Assembly (NCBI RefSeq): GCF_017312485.1
Contig: NZ_BMBA01000001.1
Location: 820,396-884,395, forward strand
Direction of reading: 5' to 3'
DNA length: 64,000 bases
Source: Clostridium zeae
GTDB taxonomy: Bacteria; Bacillota; Clostridia; Clostridiales; Clostridiaceae
The number at the start of each line of letters is the position of its first letter. Within the stretch, counting starts at the first letter, position 1. The translations under genes were made by a program, and so were the position numbers. This document shows positions 36,714 to 45,239 of the stretch, piece by piece. The notes under the pieces are model-generated. The model ran no database searches, was not told where the DNA came from, and saw only the letters and a program-made list of their open reading frames with translations.

Positions 36714-37283
36714 TTATAAACCAGTAAGCTCTTCTTTATAAATAACTTTCCCTTGCTTATCAAATCCAACTAGATACTTTGTTTTATTTTGCTTATTATC
36801 TTCGTTCCAATTAAAGATGAACATTCTACTTTCATCTAATTGATACTTAGGTACGCTGATTTTATCTTCCCCTTCAATTAGAATAGTGGTTATTTTAGGA
36901 TCGCTTACATAGCCATAGACTTTCATAAACATTTCATTATTCTTAGTTCCAGATCCACTCCAGCTATAAGATACTTGTTTTGAAGAATCTATAGGTGTTC
37001 CGCCTACTCCATCTCCTGGATACCATTTAATTATCTCCTTATTGACTGTATCTGCTGAAAACCAATCTTTATATCTGCATAAATATATTTTGCCTTCATC
37101 AATGTCTATAGTCTTTACTACCTTTGAAGGTCCATAGTGAAAAGTTCTCTCTGACAGTTCATGTGCTTTTAAAGGTGAAAAACTCCCATATGATAAAAAT
37201 GAATATTTATAACATATAATTACAAGTACAATCGCTATACTCCACTCTATAATTCCACTTATGTTTTTCTTACTTATTTTCAT
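36714..37283 (-). CDS. Membrane-anchored extracytoplasmic protein
   Basis: I start at the ATG at 37283 (MKISKKNISGIIEWSIAIVL), with AAGGAG about 10 nt upstream; an ATG two codons earlier is also possible. The 189-aa protein has one N-terminal membrane helix and an outer domain of about 150 residues without a motif I recognise. It overlaps the 3' end of the 163-aa gene by 14 nt, so the two are coupled and probably interact. Function unknown. Confidence 0.7.
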   Translation of the reverse strand: MKISKKNISGIIEWSIAIVLVIICYKYSFLSYGSFSPLKAHELSERTFHYGPSKVVKTIDIDEGKIYLCRYKDWFSADTVNKEIIKWYPGDGVGGTPIDSSKQVSYSWSGSGTKNNEMFMKVYGYVSDPKITTILIEGEDKISVPKYQLDESRMFIFNWNEDNKQNKTKYLVGFDKQGKVIYKEELTGL

Positions 37284-37761
37284 TAACATTCTTCTCCTTA
37301 TCAAGTGAAATCGTCATTTCGGCCTTTCTATCATACCAGTTAAGTTTTAGAGTTATAGACTTAGCATCTTCATCTATCTTTTCAACTTCTATTAATACAT
37401 CCTGTCCCCATATCTTGCCTATCGCTTCTCCACCCTTATATTTATATTGCCTTCCTTTATCATCATATAAATTAATTGCACTAGTAGGAAAAGACCATCC
37501 TTGTTCTAAAATTTTATATGTAAATCTAATATAGGTTTTATCATCAGTGTTAATGATTCTCTTAATTGATATAGTATCCTTGTCTATCTTCATATCTTTG
37601 TTAACTTCAATTACCTGTGCTTTTTTCTGGCTCACCAGCTCTTTTAACTCTTTATCATAGTATTTACTCTCAGGCAAATTTGTAAATATGTCAATGAAAA
37701 GTATAATCAAGCAAATTACTATTATTGTTCTTCTTAACTTCTTAATTTTTCTCTCCCCCAA
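37270..37761 (-). CDS. Membrane-anchored protein with DUF5643-like outer domain
   Basis: The frame opens at a TTG (37761) that overlaps its GGGGGAG site, so the true start is uncertain; an ATT about 5 codons on is also possible. The product (up to 163 aa) has basic residues, one transmembrane helix (TIIVICLIILFIDIF) and an outer beta-rich domain with S-I-K-R-I-I-N-T-D-D-K-T-Y-I-R-F-T-Y and A-I-N-L-Y-D-D-K-G-R-Q-Y, similar in pattern to the DUF5643 domain of anti-sigma factors such as the one at 7163-8512. No sigma partner is nearby. Function unknown. Confidence 0.65.
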   Translation of the reverse strand: MGERKIKKLRRTIIVICLIILFIDIFTNLPESKYYDKELKELVSQKKAQVIEVNKDMKIDKDTISIKRIINTDDKTYIRFTYKILEQGWSFPTSAINLYDDKGRQYKYKGGEAIGKIWGQDVLIEVEKIDEDAKSITLKLNWYDRKAEMTISLDKEKNVNENK

Positions 37762-38104
37762 ATCTCTATTATTGATTCTGTTTTATAATAAAATTTATAT
37801 TCTCTTCTCTGAATCTAGCGTATTAAATTTTTACTTTTATTATCTTCTTTTGATAATTCAAATTTTAGTAATCATTTAATTTATATTTTCACGGCTATTT
37901 TTATTAATTTACAATACATCCATATATTAGTATATCATCGTATTTAAGAGAAAAATAGATTAATAAAATGTATTTTTATATAAAACTTATTAAGATTCAA
38001 GTAAATTATTTTCACTTTTATAATTGGATTATCTTTTTAGAATTCCATTAAATTTTTTCAAAACTAGATTGAACTTTTATATCGGATGTACAAGCTCTAA
38101 TTCC

Positions 38105-38148
38105 ACCAACATTTCTTTAATACATAACTATAGGTATTTAAAATAGCA
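38105..38148. repeat. Dispersed repeat, copy A
   Basis: A 44-bp sequence (ACCAACATTTCTTTAATACA at its start, ending in TTTAAAATAGCA) recurs at 51207-51250 at about 83 percent identity by eye, and its first about 30 bases recur at 47988-48018. No coding role is seen. Confidence 0.6.
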
Positions 38149-38216
38149 TTCATTACATCCTCTTCTTATCCAAGAAAAGCTGTTTACTGATATATAATTT
38201 GCTTTAAGAGACGCAA

Positions 38217-38250
38217 TAAAAGGTATAGCAAAACTCTGCTATACCTTTTA
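38217..38250 (-). terminator. Terminator after the ABC-F gene
   Basis: A 14-bp perfect stem, TAAAAGGTATAGCA (38217-38230) and TGCTATACCTTTTA (38237-38250), with a 6-nt loop. It lies about 140 nt after the ABC-F stop and may act in both directions. Confidence 0.75.
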
Positions 38251-38392
38251 CTTCTTATAATTATATATCTGAAATTAAAATCCTTAACTTGTGGTTATAT
38301 AATTGGTATTTTTTCTACAATTATAATTAGTTTCTTCAAGTTATAATAACTACAAGTCAAATTTTTTTACTATAACCTCCTATAAAGATCTA

Positions 38393-39871
38393 CTACAATC
38401 TTATAGTCTTAGTTGCTACATTCTCACAAAAAGTAATATCATGTTCAACAAACAAGATTGTTGGTTCATATTCCATCAACAGTTCTTCTATCTGCATACG
38501 TGAGATTACATCAATAAAGTTTAGTGGTTCATCCCAGATATAAATATGGGCTCTATCACACAAGCTTTTTGCTATCAATACCTTCTTCTTCTGACCTCCA
38601 CTAAAGTCCTCCATGTTCTTTTCAAACTGTTCTCTTGAAAAATCAAGCTTTCTAAGCATTGCTTTGAATAAACTTTCATCTATAGAGTTTTTCTCTGCAT
38701 ACTCAGTTAGATTTCCCTGTAGAGCAGAGGTATCTTGAGAAACATAGGAAATTATCAGTTTATTATTTTTCCTTACAATACCATCATGAGGGATATTTTC
38801 TCCATTTATTAACTTCAAAATACTTGATTTCCCACTGCCATTCTTACCTTGAATTGCAACTCTTTCTCCTTGCTCAACGGTAAAGCTTATTTTTTCGCAC
38901 ACAGTTTTATCCTCGTATTGAATGGAGACCTCTGAAAGCTCCACAAGTCTTTTATCGTGAAAAGTAAGAGGAACTATTTTTAAACTTTCATTAGATTCAA
39001 TATTTTTAAGAAGCTTTGATTTTTCTTCAATGGCATTTTGCTGTCTAGCCTCTATATTTTTAGCACGCTGCATCATTTTTGCAGCTTTGTGTCCAACATA
39101 ACCTTTATCTAATTTGCTTCCAGAATTAGTAGTTCCAAACTTGCTGCTTTCAACTTTATCAGACCAGCTTGAGGAACGTTTTGCCGCTTCAGAAAGCCTA
39201 TTGATATCTTTTTTAAGTTTTTCATTTTCCGCCAGTTCAAAACCATCCTGTAATTCTTTGTTTCTCCACCATGAAGAAAAGTTACCTTTTTGTATTTCTA
39301 TATTAGTTTTATTGATTGCCAAGATATGATCAACACAATTATCCAAAAAAGCTCTATCATGAGAAATCAAGATAAATCCCTTCTTCTTTTTAAGGTAATC
39401 ACTTAATTTCTTTCTACCTTCAATATCCAAATGATTAGTAGGTTCATCAATAAGTAAAAAAGAGTTTTCCTTTAAAAACATTGCTGCAAGTAGAGCCTTA
39501 GTCTGCTCACCTTTAGATAGTGTGTAAAACTGCCTATATAAAGCATCATAATCCATATCAAGCATAGATAATTCTTTTACTATTTCCCAATCCATTGAAT
39601 TTGGACTGATTTCTCTTATGATATCTATGGTGAAATTCTCTTGCTCCTTAACTTCATAGGGAAAATATTCAAAGTTTACATTAGCTGAAATATTTCCTTT
39701 ATATTCGTATTTTCCTAGAAGAAGATTTAGAAAAGTGGTCTTTCCTCTTCCATTCCTTCCGGTAAAACCTAGCTTCCAATCGGTATCGATTTGAAAGCTT
39801 ACATTTTCAAATATATTATCATAACTCCCCTCATAAGCGAAGGTTAAATTAGTAACATTTATCATAGACAT
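38393..39871 (-). CDS. Lsa-type ABC-F ribosomal protection protein
   Basis: I start at the ATG at 39871 (MSMINVTNLTFAYEGSYDNI), with AGAGGAGG upstream. The 492-aa protein has two ATPase domains and no membrane segments: Walker A GRNGRGKTT and GKNGSGKSS, signatures LSKGEQTKALLA and FSGGQKKKVLIAKSL, Walker B LLIDEPTNHLD and IYIWDEPLNFID. The W-D-E-P-L-N-F-I-D-V-I-S-R-M-Q-I-E-E-L-L stretch is typical of the Lsa/CplR group, which displaces lincosamides, pleuromutilins and streptogramin A from ribosomes. The long interdomain linker (about 190-300) would reach the peptidyl-transferase centre. A structured leader with short ORFs lies upstream, indicating drug-inducible attenuation. Confidence 0.93.
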   Translation of the reverse strand: MSMINVTNLTFAYEGSYDNIFENVSFQIDTDWKLGFTGRNGRGKTTFLNLLLGKYEYKGNISANVNFEYFPYEVKEQENFTIDIIREISPNSMDWEIVKELSMLDMDYDALYRQFYTLSKGEQTKALLAAMFLKENSFLLIDEPTNHLDIEGRKKLSDYLKKKKGFILISHDRAFLDNCVDHILAINKTNIEIQKGNFSSWWRNKELQDGFELAENEKLKKDINRLSEAAKRSSSWSDKVESSKFGTTNSGSKLDKGYVGHKAAKMMQRAKNIEARQQNAIEEKSKLLKNIESNESLKIVPLTFHDKRLVELSEVSIQYEDKTVCEKISFTVEQGERVAIQGKNGSGKSSILKLINGENIPHDGIVRKNNKLIISYVSQDTSALQGNLTEYAEKNSIDESLFKAMLRKLDFSREQFEKNMEDFSGGQKKKVLIAKSLCDRAHIYIWDEPLNFIDVISRMQIEELLMEYEPTILFVEHDITFCENVATKTIRL

Positions 39872-40017
39872 ATTATCGTCCTCCTCTGTAATTAAATCCA
39901 GAAAACCCAAAATCTAAAACTATTTTAAAACTCTGCGTATTATTGCAAAGGATAAAATACAAATCAATTTTAAGGTAATCCCTTTATAAACTTTTAAATA
40001 ACAAAGTCGGAACAAAA

Positions 40018-40075
40018 GGCGACCTTGTTATTACTCCATATTAGCGTCGCCAAAAGTAACCGGCTCTATATGGAG
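40018..40075 (-). promoter_or_regulatory. Terminator/antiterminator switch in the ABC-F leader
   Basis: Read on the minus strand the order is CTCCATAT (40068-40075), GGCGAC (40046-40051), ATATGGAG (40034-40041), GTCGCC followed by TTTTGTT (40018-40023). The first pairs with the third, and the second with the fourth. The two hairpins cross, so only one can form at a time, and the second is a terminator. The 26-aa leader ORF ends inside this switch, so ribosome position would decide the outcome. Confidence 0.7.
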
Positions 40076-40111
40076 AATATCATGCGTTAGCAAAGTATCT
40101 TCAATTTTCAT
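40031..40111 (-). CDS. 26-aa leader peptide of the ABC-F gene
   Basis: AGAGGAGGATTAAAA precedes the ATG at 40111. The frame has 26 codons (MKIEDTLLTHDILHIEPVTF at its start) and ends in TAATAA at 40031, within the terminator/antiterminator hairpins. A well-initiated short ORF placed over an attenuator is the usual arrangement for ABC-F and erm genes; stalling of a drug-bound ribosome on it would free the downstream gene. The peptide sequence is not one I recognise. Confidence 0.7.
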   Translation of the reverse strand: MKIEDTLLTHDILHIEPVTFGDANME

Positions 40112-40113
40112 TT

Positions 40114-40182
40114 TTAATCCTCCTCTTGTAATAAAAAAAGCAAAAATAAGAGCCGCAAGAAATTATTATTCTTACAGCTCAT
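40114..40182 (-). CDS. Possible 22-aa leader ORF over the first terminator
   Basis: ATG at 40182 opens 22 codons (starts MSCKNNNFLRLL, very Leu/Phe-rich, ends QEED) and stops 2 nt before the next leader ATG. The frame spans the hairpin at 40150-40180. It has no clear ribosome binding site, so translation is doubtful. Confidence 0.3.
   Translation of the reverse strand: MSCKNNNFLRLLFLLFLLQEED
40130..40180 (-). terminator. Upstream attenuator hairpin in the ABC-F leader
   Basis: The 12-nt arms at 40169-40180 and 40150-40161 pair with two wobble pairs around a 7-nt loop. On the minus strand the stem is followed by TTATTTTTGCTTTTTTT. A terminator this strong before the leader peptide means that transcription would normally stop early. 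Confidence 0.75.
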
Positions 40183-40252
40183 AGATATACAAAGTTAAGC
40201 TAGGCACTAAGGCATAGCACAAAAGTATATATTAAGAGAAAAAAAGAATAAC

Positions 40253-40336
40253 TTTCTTGCACAAAAAAGTACGACAAAAAAACAGAATTACTCCATTTAT
40301 TTTTGTGTATGTTGTACTTTAAAAATTAGCAAGAAA
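40253..40336 (-). promoter_or_regulatory. Long leader hairpin overlapping a hexapeptide ORF
   Basis: TTTCTTGC (plus 40253-40260) pairs with GCAAGAAA (40329-40336), and AAAGTAC (40266-40272) with GTACTTT (40314-40320). The outer arm lies within a six-codon ORF at 40326-40346 (MYNFSC) that has a GAGGTG site, so a ribosome on that ORF would prevent the stem. A T-run follows the 3' arm. Confidence 0.55.
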
Positions 40337-40346
40337 AATTATACAT
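40326..40346 (-). CDS. Six-codon leader ORF (MYNFSC)
   Basis: GAGGTGAAAAA precedes ATG at 40346, followed by five codons and TAA. It starts about 25 nt after the predicted transcription start and overlaps the outer arm of the leader hairpin. This resembles the very short stalling ORFs of attenuated resistance genes. The assignment rests on position and ribosome binding site alone. Confidence 0.45.
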   Translation of the reverse strand: MYNFSC

Positions 40347-40377
40347 TTTTTCACCTCAAATTCCGATTTTTCTTATT

Positions 40378-40406
40378 ATTTTACGCTTATACTTCAAATA
40401 TGTCAA
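40378..40406 (-). promoter_or_regulatory. Promoter of the ABC-F transcript
   Basis: Minus strand: TTGACA (40406-40401), 17-nt spacer, TAAAAT (40383-40378). This is a near-consensus sigma-A promoter with the expected start near 40371. It places about 500 nt of leader before the ABC-F start codon. Confidence 0.75.
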
Positions 40407-40528
40407 CAGCTATTGAATTGAGATATATTGCCATTCATTATATATAGTCTGTTTCCAGAATCTAAAGCATAATAACAATCTATAATTCAATTGTAAAATA
40501 TCATTCTTAAGGATTCAATTCTCAAAAA

Positions 40529-41017
40529 CTATTTATTTAATATATCTAACAATTTATCATCAGTCAGTAAAGGCCCAATAGGACCATATCCTTCACCTTC
40601 AAAGTCCATTTGATTACTTATACTATCGTTTTTATCCAAATCAAAATAAAGCTTAGTATAAGTAACAGTTCTTAATTCCGTAGGCCTTACAGCATACTGA
40701 AAGGTTTGTTTTTCAGAATAATCAAATTCAAGCAAAGTGCCCTTCTTCTTTAAATCCTCCAACATATATAAGCTTTTATACATATCTTTGATTCCCTTAA
40801 CTCTTTCATTAGTTATATTAACTATAGAGTAAAATCTATAATCTGACTTCGTTAAAGTAACCTTGCCATCTTTCTTATAATAAATAATACTATCCGGAGC
40901 TGCTATACTTCTATGTTCATTTAGCTTAGCCGGTATATTGTGCTTCATTAATAATGTAATAGCTATTATCACTAGCAGACCTACTATTACTAATACAAGG
41001 GGCTTCTTTTTATTCAT
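40529..41017 (-). CDS. Membrane-anchored protein of unknown function
   Basis: I start at the ATG at 41017 (MNKKKPLVLVIVGLLVIIAI), with ATAGGAG 8 nt upstream. The 162-aa protein has one N-terminal membrane helix and an outer domain of about 135 residues (P-D-S-I-I-Y-Y-K-K-D-G-K-V-T, then L-Y-F-D-L-D-K-N-D). I recognise no family. It is followed 120 nt later by the ABC-F promoter but is probably a separate unit. Confidence 0.7.
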   Translation of the reverse strand: MNKKKPLVLVIVGLLVIIAITLLMKHNIPAKLNEHRSIAAPDSIIYYKKDGKVTLTKSDYRFYSIVNITNERVKGIKDMYKSLYMLEDLKKKGTLLEFDYSEKQTFQYAVRPTELRTVTYTKLYFDLDKNDSISNQMDFEGEGYGPIGPLLTDDKLLDILNK

Positions 41018-41348
41018 ATAATTTTCTCCTATAATTGGTACATCTTTAGCAAAAAAACATTTCACAATAATTATTCTACTACTAATTTGTCGTTTTTATC
41101 GCCTCTTATTAGCATGTATTTCACATTACCCCAAAATTATCATGTCGTAGCTTTACTTTTCTTAAGATACCGCCTATTTTGTAACCATTTATATAAATTG
41201 CGTTATTCGCCTTTTACATATTACAATATATTTATATATTAGCAACTACTGTAACGACAAGCTAATATACTTCGGAACAAGCAAGTACATAAAAACTTTA
41301 GATTCAATAAATATTTCAATAATGATTTTAATAAAGAGGTAATTTATA

Positions 41349-41660
41349 ATGCCAGTTGGACTAATCGTAATAATTGCACTGTTCGTTATTTTAGGAATAA
41401 TCTTCTCTTTAGGAAAAGGCGCTTTCCTAATATCAGGGTATAATACTTCAAGTAAAGAAGAAAAAGCTAAATATGATGAAAAAGCCCTATGTAAGTTTAT
41501 GGGAAAGGCAATGTTTATGTTTGCTTTTTCAGTTTTCTTGTGGGGATTAAGCACTTTACTAAATCAACATATTATCTTTGTTATCGGCTTTACGCTTTTT
41601 ATCGGAACCGCAATATTTCTTGTTATTTATACAAACTCAAATAATAGATTTAGAAAGTAG
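41349..41660 (+). CDS. DUF3784 small membrane protein
   Basis: The 103-aa protein has three hydrophobic segments (about 3-22, 50-68, 73-95). Residues G-K-G-A-F-L-I-S-G-Y-N-T-S-S-K-E-E-K-A-K-Y-D after helix one are the DUF3784 hallmark, followed by K-F-M-G-K-x-M. The function is unknown; the family is common in Clostridia and often stands alone. Start at ATG with AAAGAGGTAATTTATA upstream. Confidence 0.85.
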   Translation: MPVGLIVIIALFVILGIIFSLGKGAFLISGYNTSSKEEKAKYDEKALCKFMGKAMFMFAFSVFLWGLSTLLNQHIIFVIGFTLFIGTAIFLVIYTNSNNRFRK

Positions 41661-41749
41661 AATCGAAATTTAATTTATAGATGTCCGAAAATAGCACAAC
41701 TATAACTATTAACATGTATAAATTAATAGCCGAAGTTGGAACTCTATAG

Positions 41750-43129
41750 CTAGTTACCACAACACTTCTTATACTTTTTACCGCTTCCGCAAGTACAAGG
41801 ATCATTTCTTCCTATCTTAGGCTCTTCTCTAACAAAGGTTACTACCTCATTAAAGTTTTCTGCTGCTGGTTGTCCATCGTCTAAGTTACCGTCTTCACCT
41901 TTAAATAAATCTGGTGAGCCGTTTATCAGTTCAAAGAATCTATCACTATGCTTTTCATAACCTTTAAGCATCTTTCTTCTTTCACCATCATTAGCCGCTT
42001 TATCAAGGAAGTCTCTAATCAATTCGTAAAACTCAGGATAACCCTTTTTAAGTTTTTGAATTGAAGCTTTATAGTCATCATATTGGGATAATATTTGATA
42101 TTCATTATAATAAGCCAAGGCATCTTTTCCATCTTCATCTAAGTCTAAAACGCTGTCAGGAAGCACCTCTAGCCCAATGAGAACACCAATTTCTTGTTTT
42201 ATCTCTTCATCGTCACTTAATTTACCAAACAAGTCAGCATACTTATTGAAATTCTCAATTTCTTTCTTAGTATCTAACACATTTTCATCCTGTGGTAAAA
42301 TTCCAATTGCAGCATTATTAAGTATTTCAGCCTCTTCTGCTCCACCTAGCTGCATGAAATATCTTGCAATATCGCATAGAATCCAAGCAATGTCCTCTTT
42401 AATTTCTGAATTATTTTGAGCAAGTACTACAAGCTTATCAATAGGATCGCTTATTGAAGAGTTCATTCCAAAGCTTATTTCAAGCATTATAAGTCTAAAA
42501 TATAATGCAGCAATAAAGCTGATCTCTTTTTGGATCTCTAGAGCTTTTTCTATAGTCTCTTTAGCCTCATCATAATTTTCATCCTTTGCATGAGCATCGC
42601 AAAGTCCAATCCATAAAGATATATTATCAGCATCAAGTTCTAATGCTCTTTCATAAGCCTTTATCGCCTTCTTCTGCCAGCCTCTTATATGGTATGCATT
42701 AGCAAGATAACCTGAAAAAGCTGCATTTTCAGACTCTTCCTTTGAAAGTTCTTCATAAATCTTTATAGCTTTCCCACTATTATTATTTTTCAAATAAATA
42801 TCTGCTAAAAGTGCTCTTACTATGAGAAGCTTAGGATTATCCTTTAGTATTTCCTCAAGAACTTTAACTGCGGAGCTTACTTCTCCTTCTCTGATAAACT
42901 CTTTTGCCTTCTCGTACTTTTCTTTTATCTCATTAGACATAACAATAACAACATCATATTCTTCTTTAGTCTTATGGTTGCTTAAAACCTCATAAGCCCC
43001 TCTTATGTCCATAAATTCTACTTCATATCTATCAAAAGGAAATTTTCTTGCAGCTGCAAAATATGCTCCTTTTATTTCTTCCTTTGTAGCTTGTCTTTCT
43101 AATTCTAAAACTCCATAAAAATCTTTCAC
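41750..43129 (-). CDS. Degenerate J-domain - TPR - SEC-C zinc motif protein
   Basis: The 459-aa protein begins with a J-domain-like segment (residues 3-60: [20 protein letters not shown], then Y-E-V-L-S), but the essential HPD is replaced by PFD (KFPFDR), so it cannot stimulate Hsp70 in the usual way. Residues about 65-290 are TPR repeats ([13 protein letters not shown], then [15 protein letters not shown]). It ends in a SEC-C motif, [17 protein letters not shown], which binds zinc. This build suggests a protein-binding scaffold. Start at ATG 43129 after a weak site. The SIR2-like gene lies 260 nt upstream on the same strand. Confidence 0.85.
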   Translation of the reverse strand: MKDFYGVLELERQATKEEIKGAYFAAARKFPFDRYEVEFMDIRGAYEVLSNHKTKEEYDVVIVMSNEIKEKYEKAKEFIREGEVSSAVKVLEEILKDNPKLLIVRALLADIYLKNNNSGKAIKIYEELSKEESENAAFSGYLANAYHIRGWQKKAIKAYERALELDADNISLWIGLCDAHAKDENYDEAKETIEKALEIQKEISFIAALYFRLIMLEISFGMNSSISDPIDKLVVLAQNNSEIKEDIAWILCDIARYFMQLGGAEEAEILNNAAIGILPQDENVLDTKKEIENFNKYADLFGKLSDDEEIKQEIGVLIGLEVLPDSVLDLDEDGKDALAYYNEYQILSQYDDYKASIQKLKKGYPEFYELIRDFLDKAANDGERRKMLKGYEKHSDRFFELINGSPDLFKGEDGNLDDGQPAAENFNEVVTFVREEPKIGRNDPCTCGSGKKYKKCCGN

Positions 43130-43166
43130 TTACTTCAACCTTTCTAGCCTAGGGTTCACATTAAAT

Positions 43167-43220
43167 ATGCACTACTTCAATCTGAAAATACAAATTTTAT
43201 TATAAAGTGGTACATCCATA
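43167..43220. repeat. Short palindromic element shared with the nrdJ leader
   Basis: The element runs from ATGCACTACTT to AAGTGGTACAT, near-complementary ends. Its left half matches 33442-33468 and its right half matches 33565-33595, where about 97 bp containing a hairpin lie between the halves. Confidence 0.5.
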
Positions 43221-43389
43221 TTTACGCATACATAAAAGCCATCAATTACTACTATATTTTACATATGCACAAATCAAACTTTTGCAAAATAACCCTCTAA
43301 AACCTTTTGTTCTTTTAAAAAATTCGCCCTTTCTATTATACATAATTTTTTAAAAAAGCAAAGAAATAATGTGGAAATTGTATTAATTT

Positions 43390-44907
43390 TTACAAGCACT
43401 TTACTCTATCAAGCCAGCTCGCACCTTCAACTTTTCTATCATAATCTACTAAAACAACCTGTAAATTATCTTCATTGTAAACCTTCAGTTTATTCACAAT
43501 GTTCTCCTTGAAATTTTCATTTCCTCTTCCATTATCCAAATCGATTACAACAACCTTTTTATCGTCAATATCAATCAGTGTTCTTAGTATCCCATTGATA
43601 TGTTCATCATCTTTATTAAACCCAAAGCCTACGATACATATTTTATCGGATTCTTTAAAATTCTCATACATTTTAACATAACGCTTGGACATTTCTATTG
43701 AAGTCATAGGTTTAGTACCGCTTTGAGTGAAGATTAAAGGTACTAGAAAATGCTGCTCCCACTTTGATAGCTCTTCTTTTTTTCCTAATCTATTTACATA
43801 GGGATCATACCATATATCTGTGGATCCATTTAAAAAGCAGATATCATCTTTTAATATTTCCTGAATAAATACATTATAATTTGTGGTAGCAATAGTTGTA
43901 GGTTCAACTATATTTTTTTTAATAGCAGAAATTAAATCATGATAATAGCCATCAGCCTTTATTCTAGATGTATCCCCTAGTTGCTTTACTATATATTCTC
44001 TAACCGAAAGCAAAAATATATTAATCTTACAAAACTTAGCCCATTCATCTTTTGGACAGTATAGGTAATGCCAGTTTGAATCTATAAGCGACTTATAGTC
44101 GAGCACCGAAGAATATATTGTTTCTATTATATTTCTTGCAAAGCTTAGAATAAGATCTCCTTTTGATTTTAATTCTATAGTCTTATTTTCCATAACATAT
44201 TCTAGTCCTGATAAACCTGTTGACTGTGAATTCAGTTGAATAACATCCCCTATATCATCAAGAAAATCTATGGAATCATCTTTATCCTTAAATATACCGT
44301 CATTTATCTTTCTAGTTAAATTCTCACTTAAAGCTCCTATTTGAAGCTGAAATATAGCCAAAATAATTTTCCTAAGCTCGTATTTCGTATTGCCCTCAAA
44401 CACTCCGGGAGTTTTATATAGCTTTAGCAAGGAAGAAAAATAATTGCTTTCAAAGAGCTTATTCCCTTCATTAAAATAATCTATAAAGGATATTTCATGC
44501 TTCATGTTGCAGTTTTTCAGTGATGTTCCTAAAGTCTCATTTACTATTTGTGCATATGTCTTACTATAGCTTCCTTTAAGTTTTCCTTCTTCCTCCTTCG
44601 CTATTGCATCGAAGTCATTAATCTTCGCGATTATTTTCTCTCTATTATGTTCAATGGTATCTTTGATAATAGCTTCAAAAACCGTTTTTCCAAAAGAACT
44701 TACACTCTTAGTTTTATAATCATCAGGAAGCCAACTGGCTGCATAGTATGTAGAACCATCAATTTTTTCTCTCTGTTCCTTAAATAATTCTTTTATCTCT
44801 GTAGTATCCTGCCTAAATATTTCAAGAGCAAACTTTCCTCCAGATGGCAACCCATAACCAGCCTCTGCTCCAGCTCCAAATAAGAATCCAACCTTCAAAT
44901 CTCTCAC
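43390..44907 (-). CDS. SIR2-like domain protein, possible NADase-fold defence protein
   Basis: The 505-aa protein has a SIR2-type Rossmann start, FLFGAGAEAGYGLPSG (residues 8-23), the TTNYN motif (about residue 345), and a late strand IVGFGFNKDDEHINGIL (about 430) that matches the V-G-x-S/F-x-x-D-D motif of SIR2-like effectors. Active family members have L-H-G-S after TTNYD; here it reads FLNGS, so the catalytic His is Asn. SIR2-like proteins of this size occur in anti-phage systems such as Thoeris and DSR, where they destroy NAD. With the His lost, it may bind NAD or a related ligand without cleaving it. No clear second component is adjacent apart from the TPR/SEC-C gene. Confidence 0.7.
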   Translation of the reverse strand: MRDLKVGFLFGAGAEAGYGLPSGGKFALEIFRQDTTEIKELFKEQREKIDGSTYYAASWLPDDYKTKSVSSFGKTVFEAIIKDTIEHNREKIIAKINDFDAIAKEEEGKLKGSYSKTYAQIVNETLGTSLKNCNMKHEISFIDYFNEGNKLFESNYFSSLLKLYKTPGVFEGNTKYELRKIILAIFQLQIGALSENLTRKINDGIFKDKDDSIDFLDDIGDVIQLNSQSTGLSGLEYVMENKTIELKSKGDLILSFARNIIETIYSSVLDYKSLIDSNWHYLYCPKDEWAKFCKINIFLLSVREYIVKQLGDTSRIKADGYYHDLISAIKKNIVEPTTIATTNYNVFIQEILKDDICFLNGSTDIWYDPYVNRLGKKEELSKWEQHFLVPLIFTQSGTKPMTSIEMSKRYVKMYENFKESDKICIVGFGFNKDDEHINGILRTLIDIDDKKVVVIDLDNGRGNENFKENIVNKLKVYNEDNLQVVLVDYDRKVEGASWLDRVKCL

Positions 44908-45185
44908 CTCTGTGATTAATTATTTTGTGTTATATGACCAATTTTTTCTGAACTCATATATAGCTAAAAACACTTTATTTTTTTCCTTATTAGTCTTATT
45001 AAAATTTCTATATAGGGCCTTAAATTCCTCTAAGTTGTATTAAATATATCTAAATGGATCAAGTTTTTTCTGATAGTAAATAAAAATAAAATCGATTTAA
45101 TTTAAAATATTCTTTGTAAGAGATATGTAATACATAAGTTTTTGTATATTCAATTAATATTAACTAAACTTAATCGTTTAAATAG
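44908..45185. other. Intergenic region, about 280 bp
   Basis: AT-rich, nothing recognisable between the SIR2-like gene and the terminator of the peptide gene. Confidence 0.45.
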
Positions 45186-45229
45186 AAAGGACTAGATAAG
45201 TCTTATTAAATAAGTTTATCTAGTCCTTT
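45186..45229 (-). terminator. Terminator of the peptide-signalling operon
   Basis: AAAGGACTAGATA (45186-45198) pairs with TATCTAGTCCTTT (45217-45229). It lies 11 nt after the propeptide stop on the minus strand and is followed by CTATTT. Confidence 0.8.
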
Positions 45230-45239
45230 ATGTTAAGTT

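Larger units (their letters stand above)
37762..38392. other. Intergenic region with repeat and terminator
   Basis: Holds copy A of a dispersed 44-bp repeat (38105-38148) and a terminator (38217-38250). The rest is AT-rich and without a credible ORF. Confidence 0.5.
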
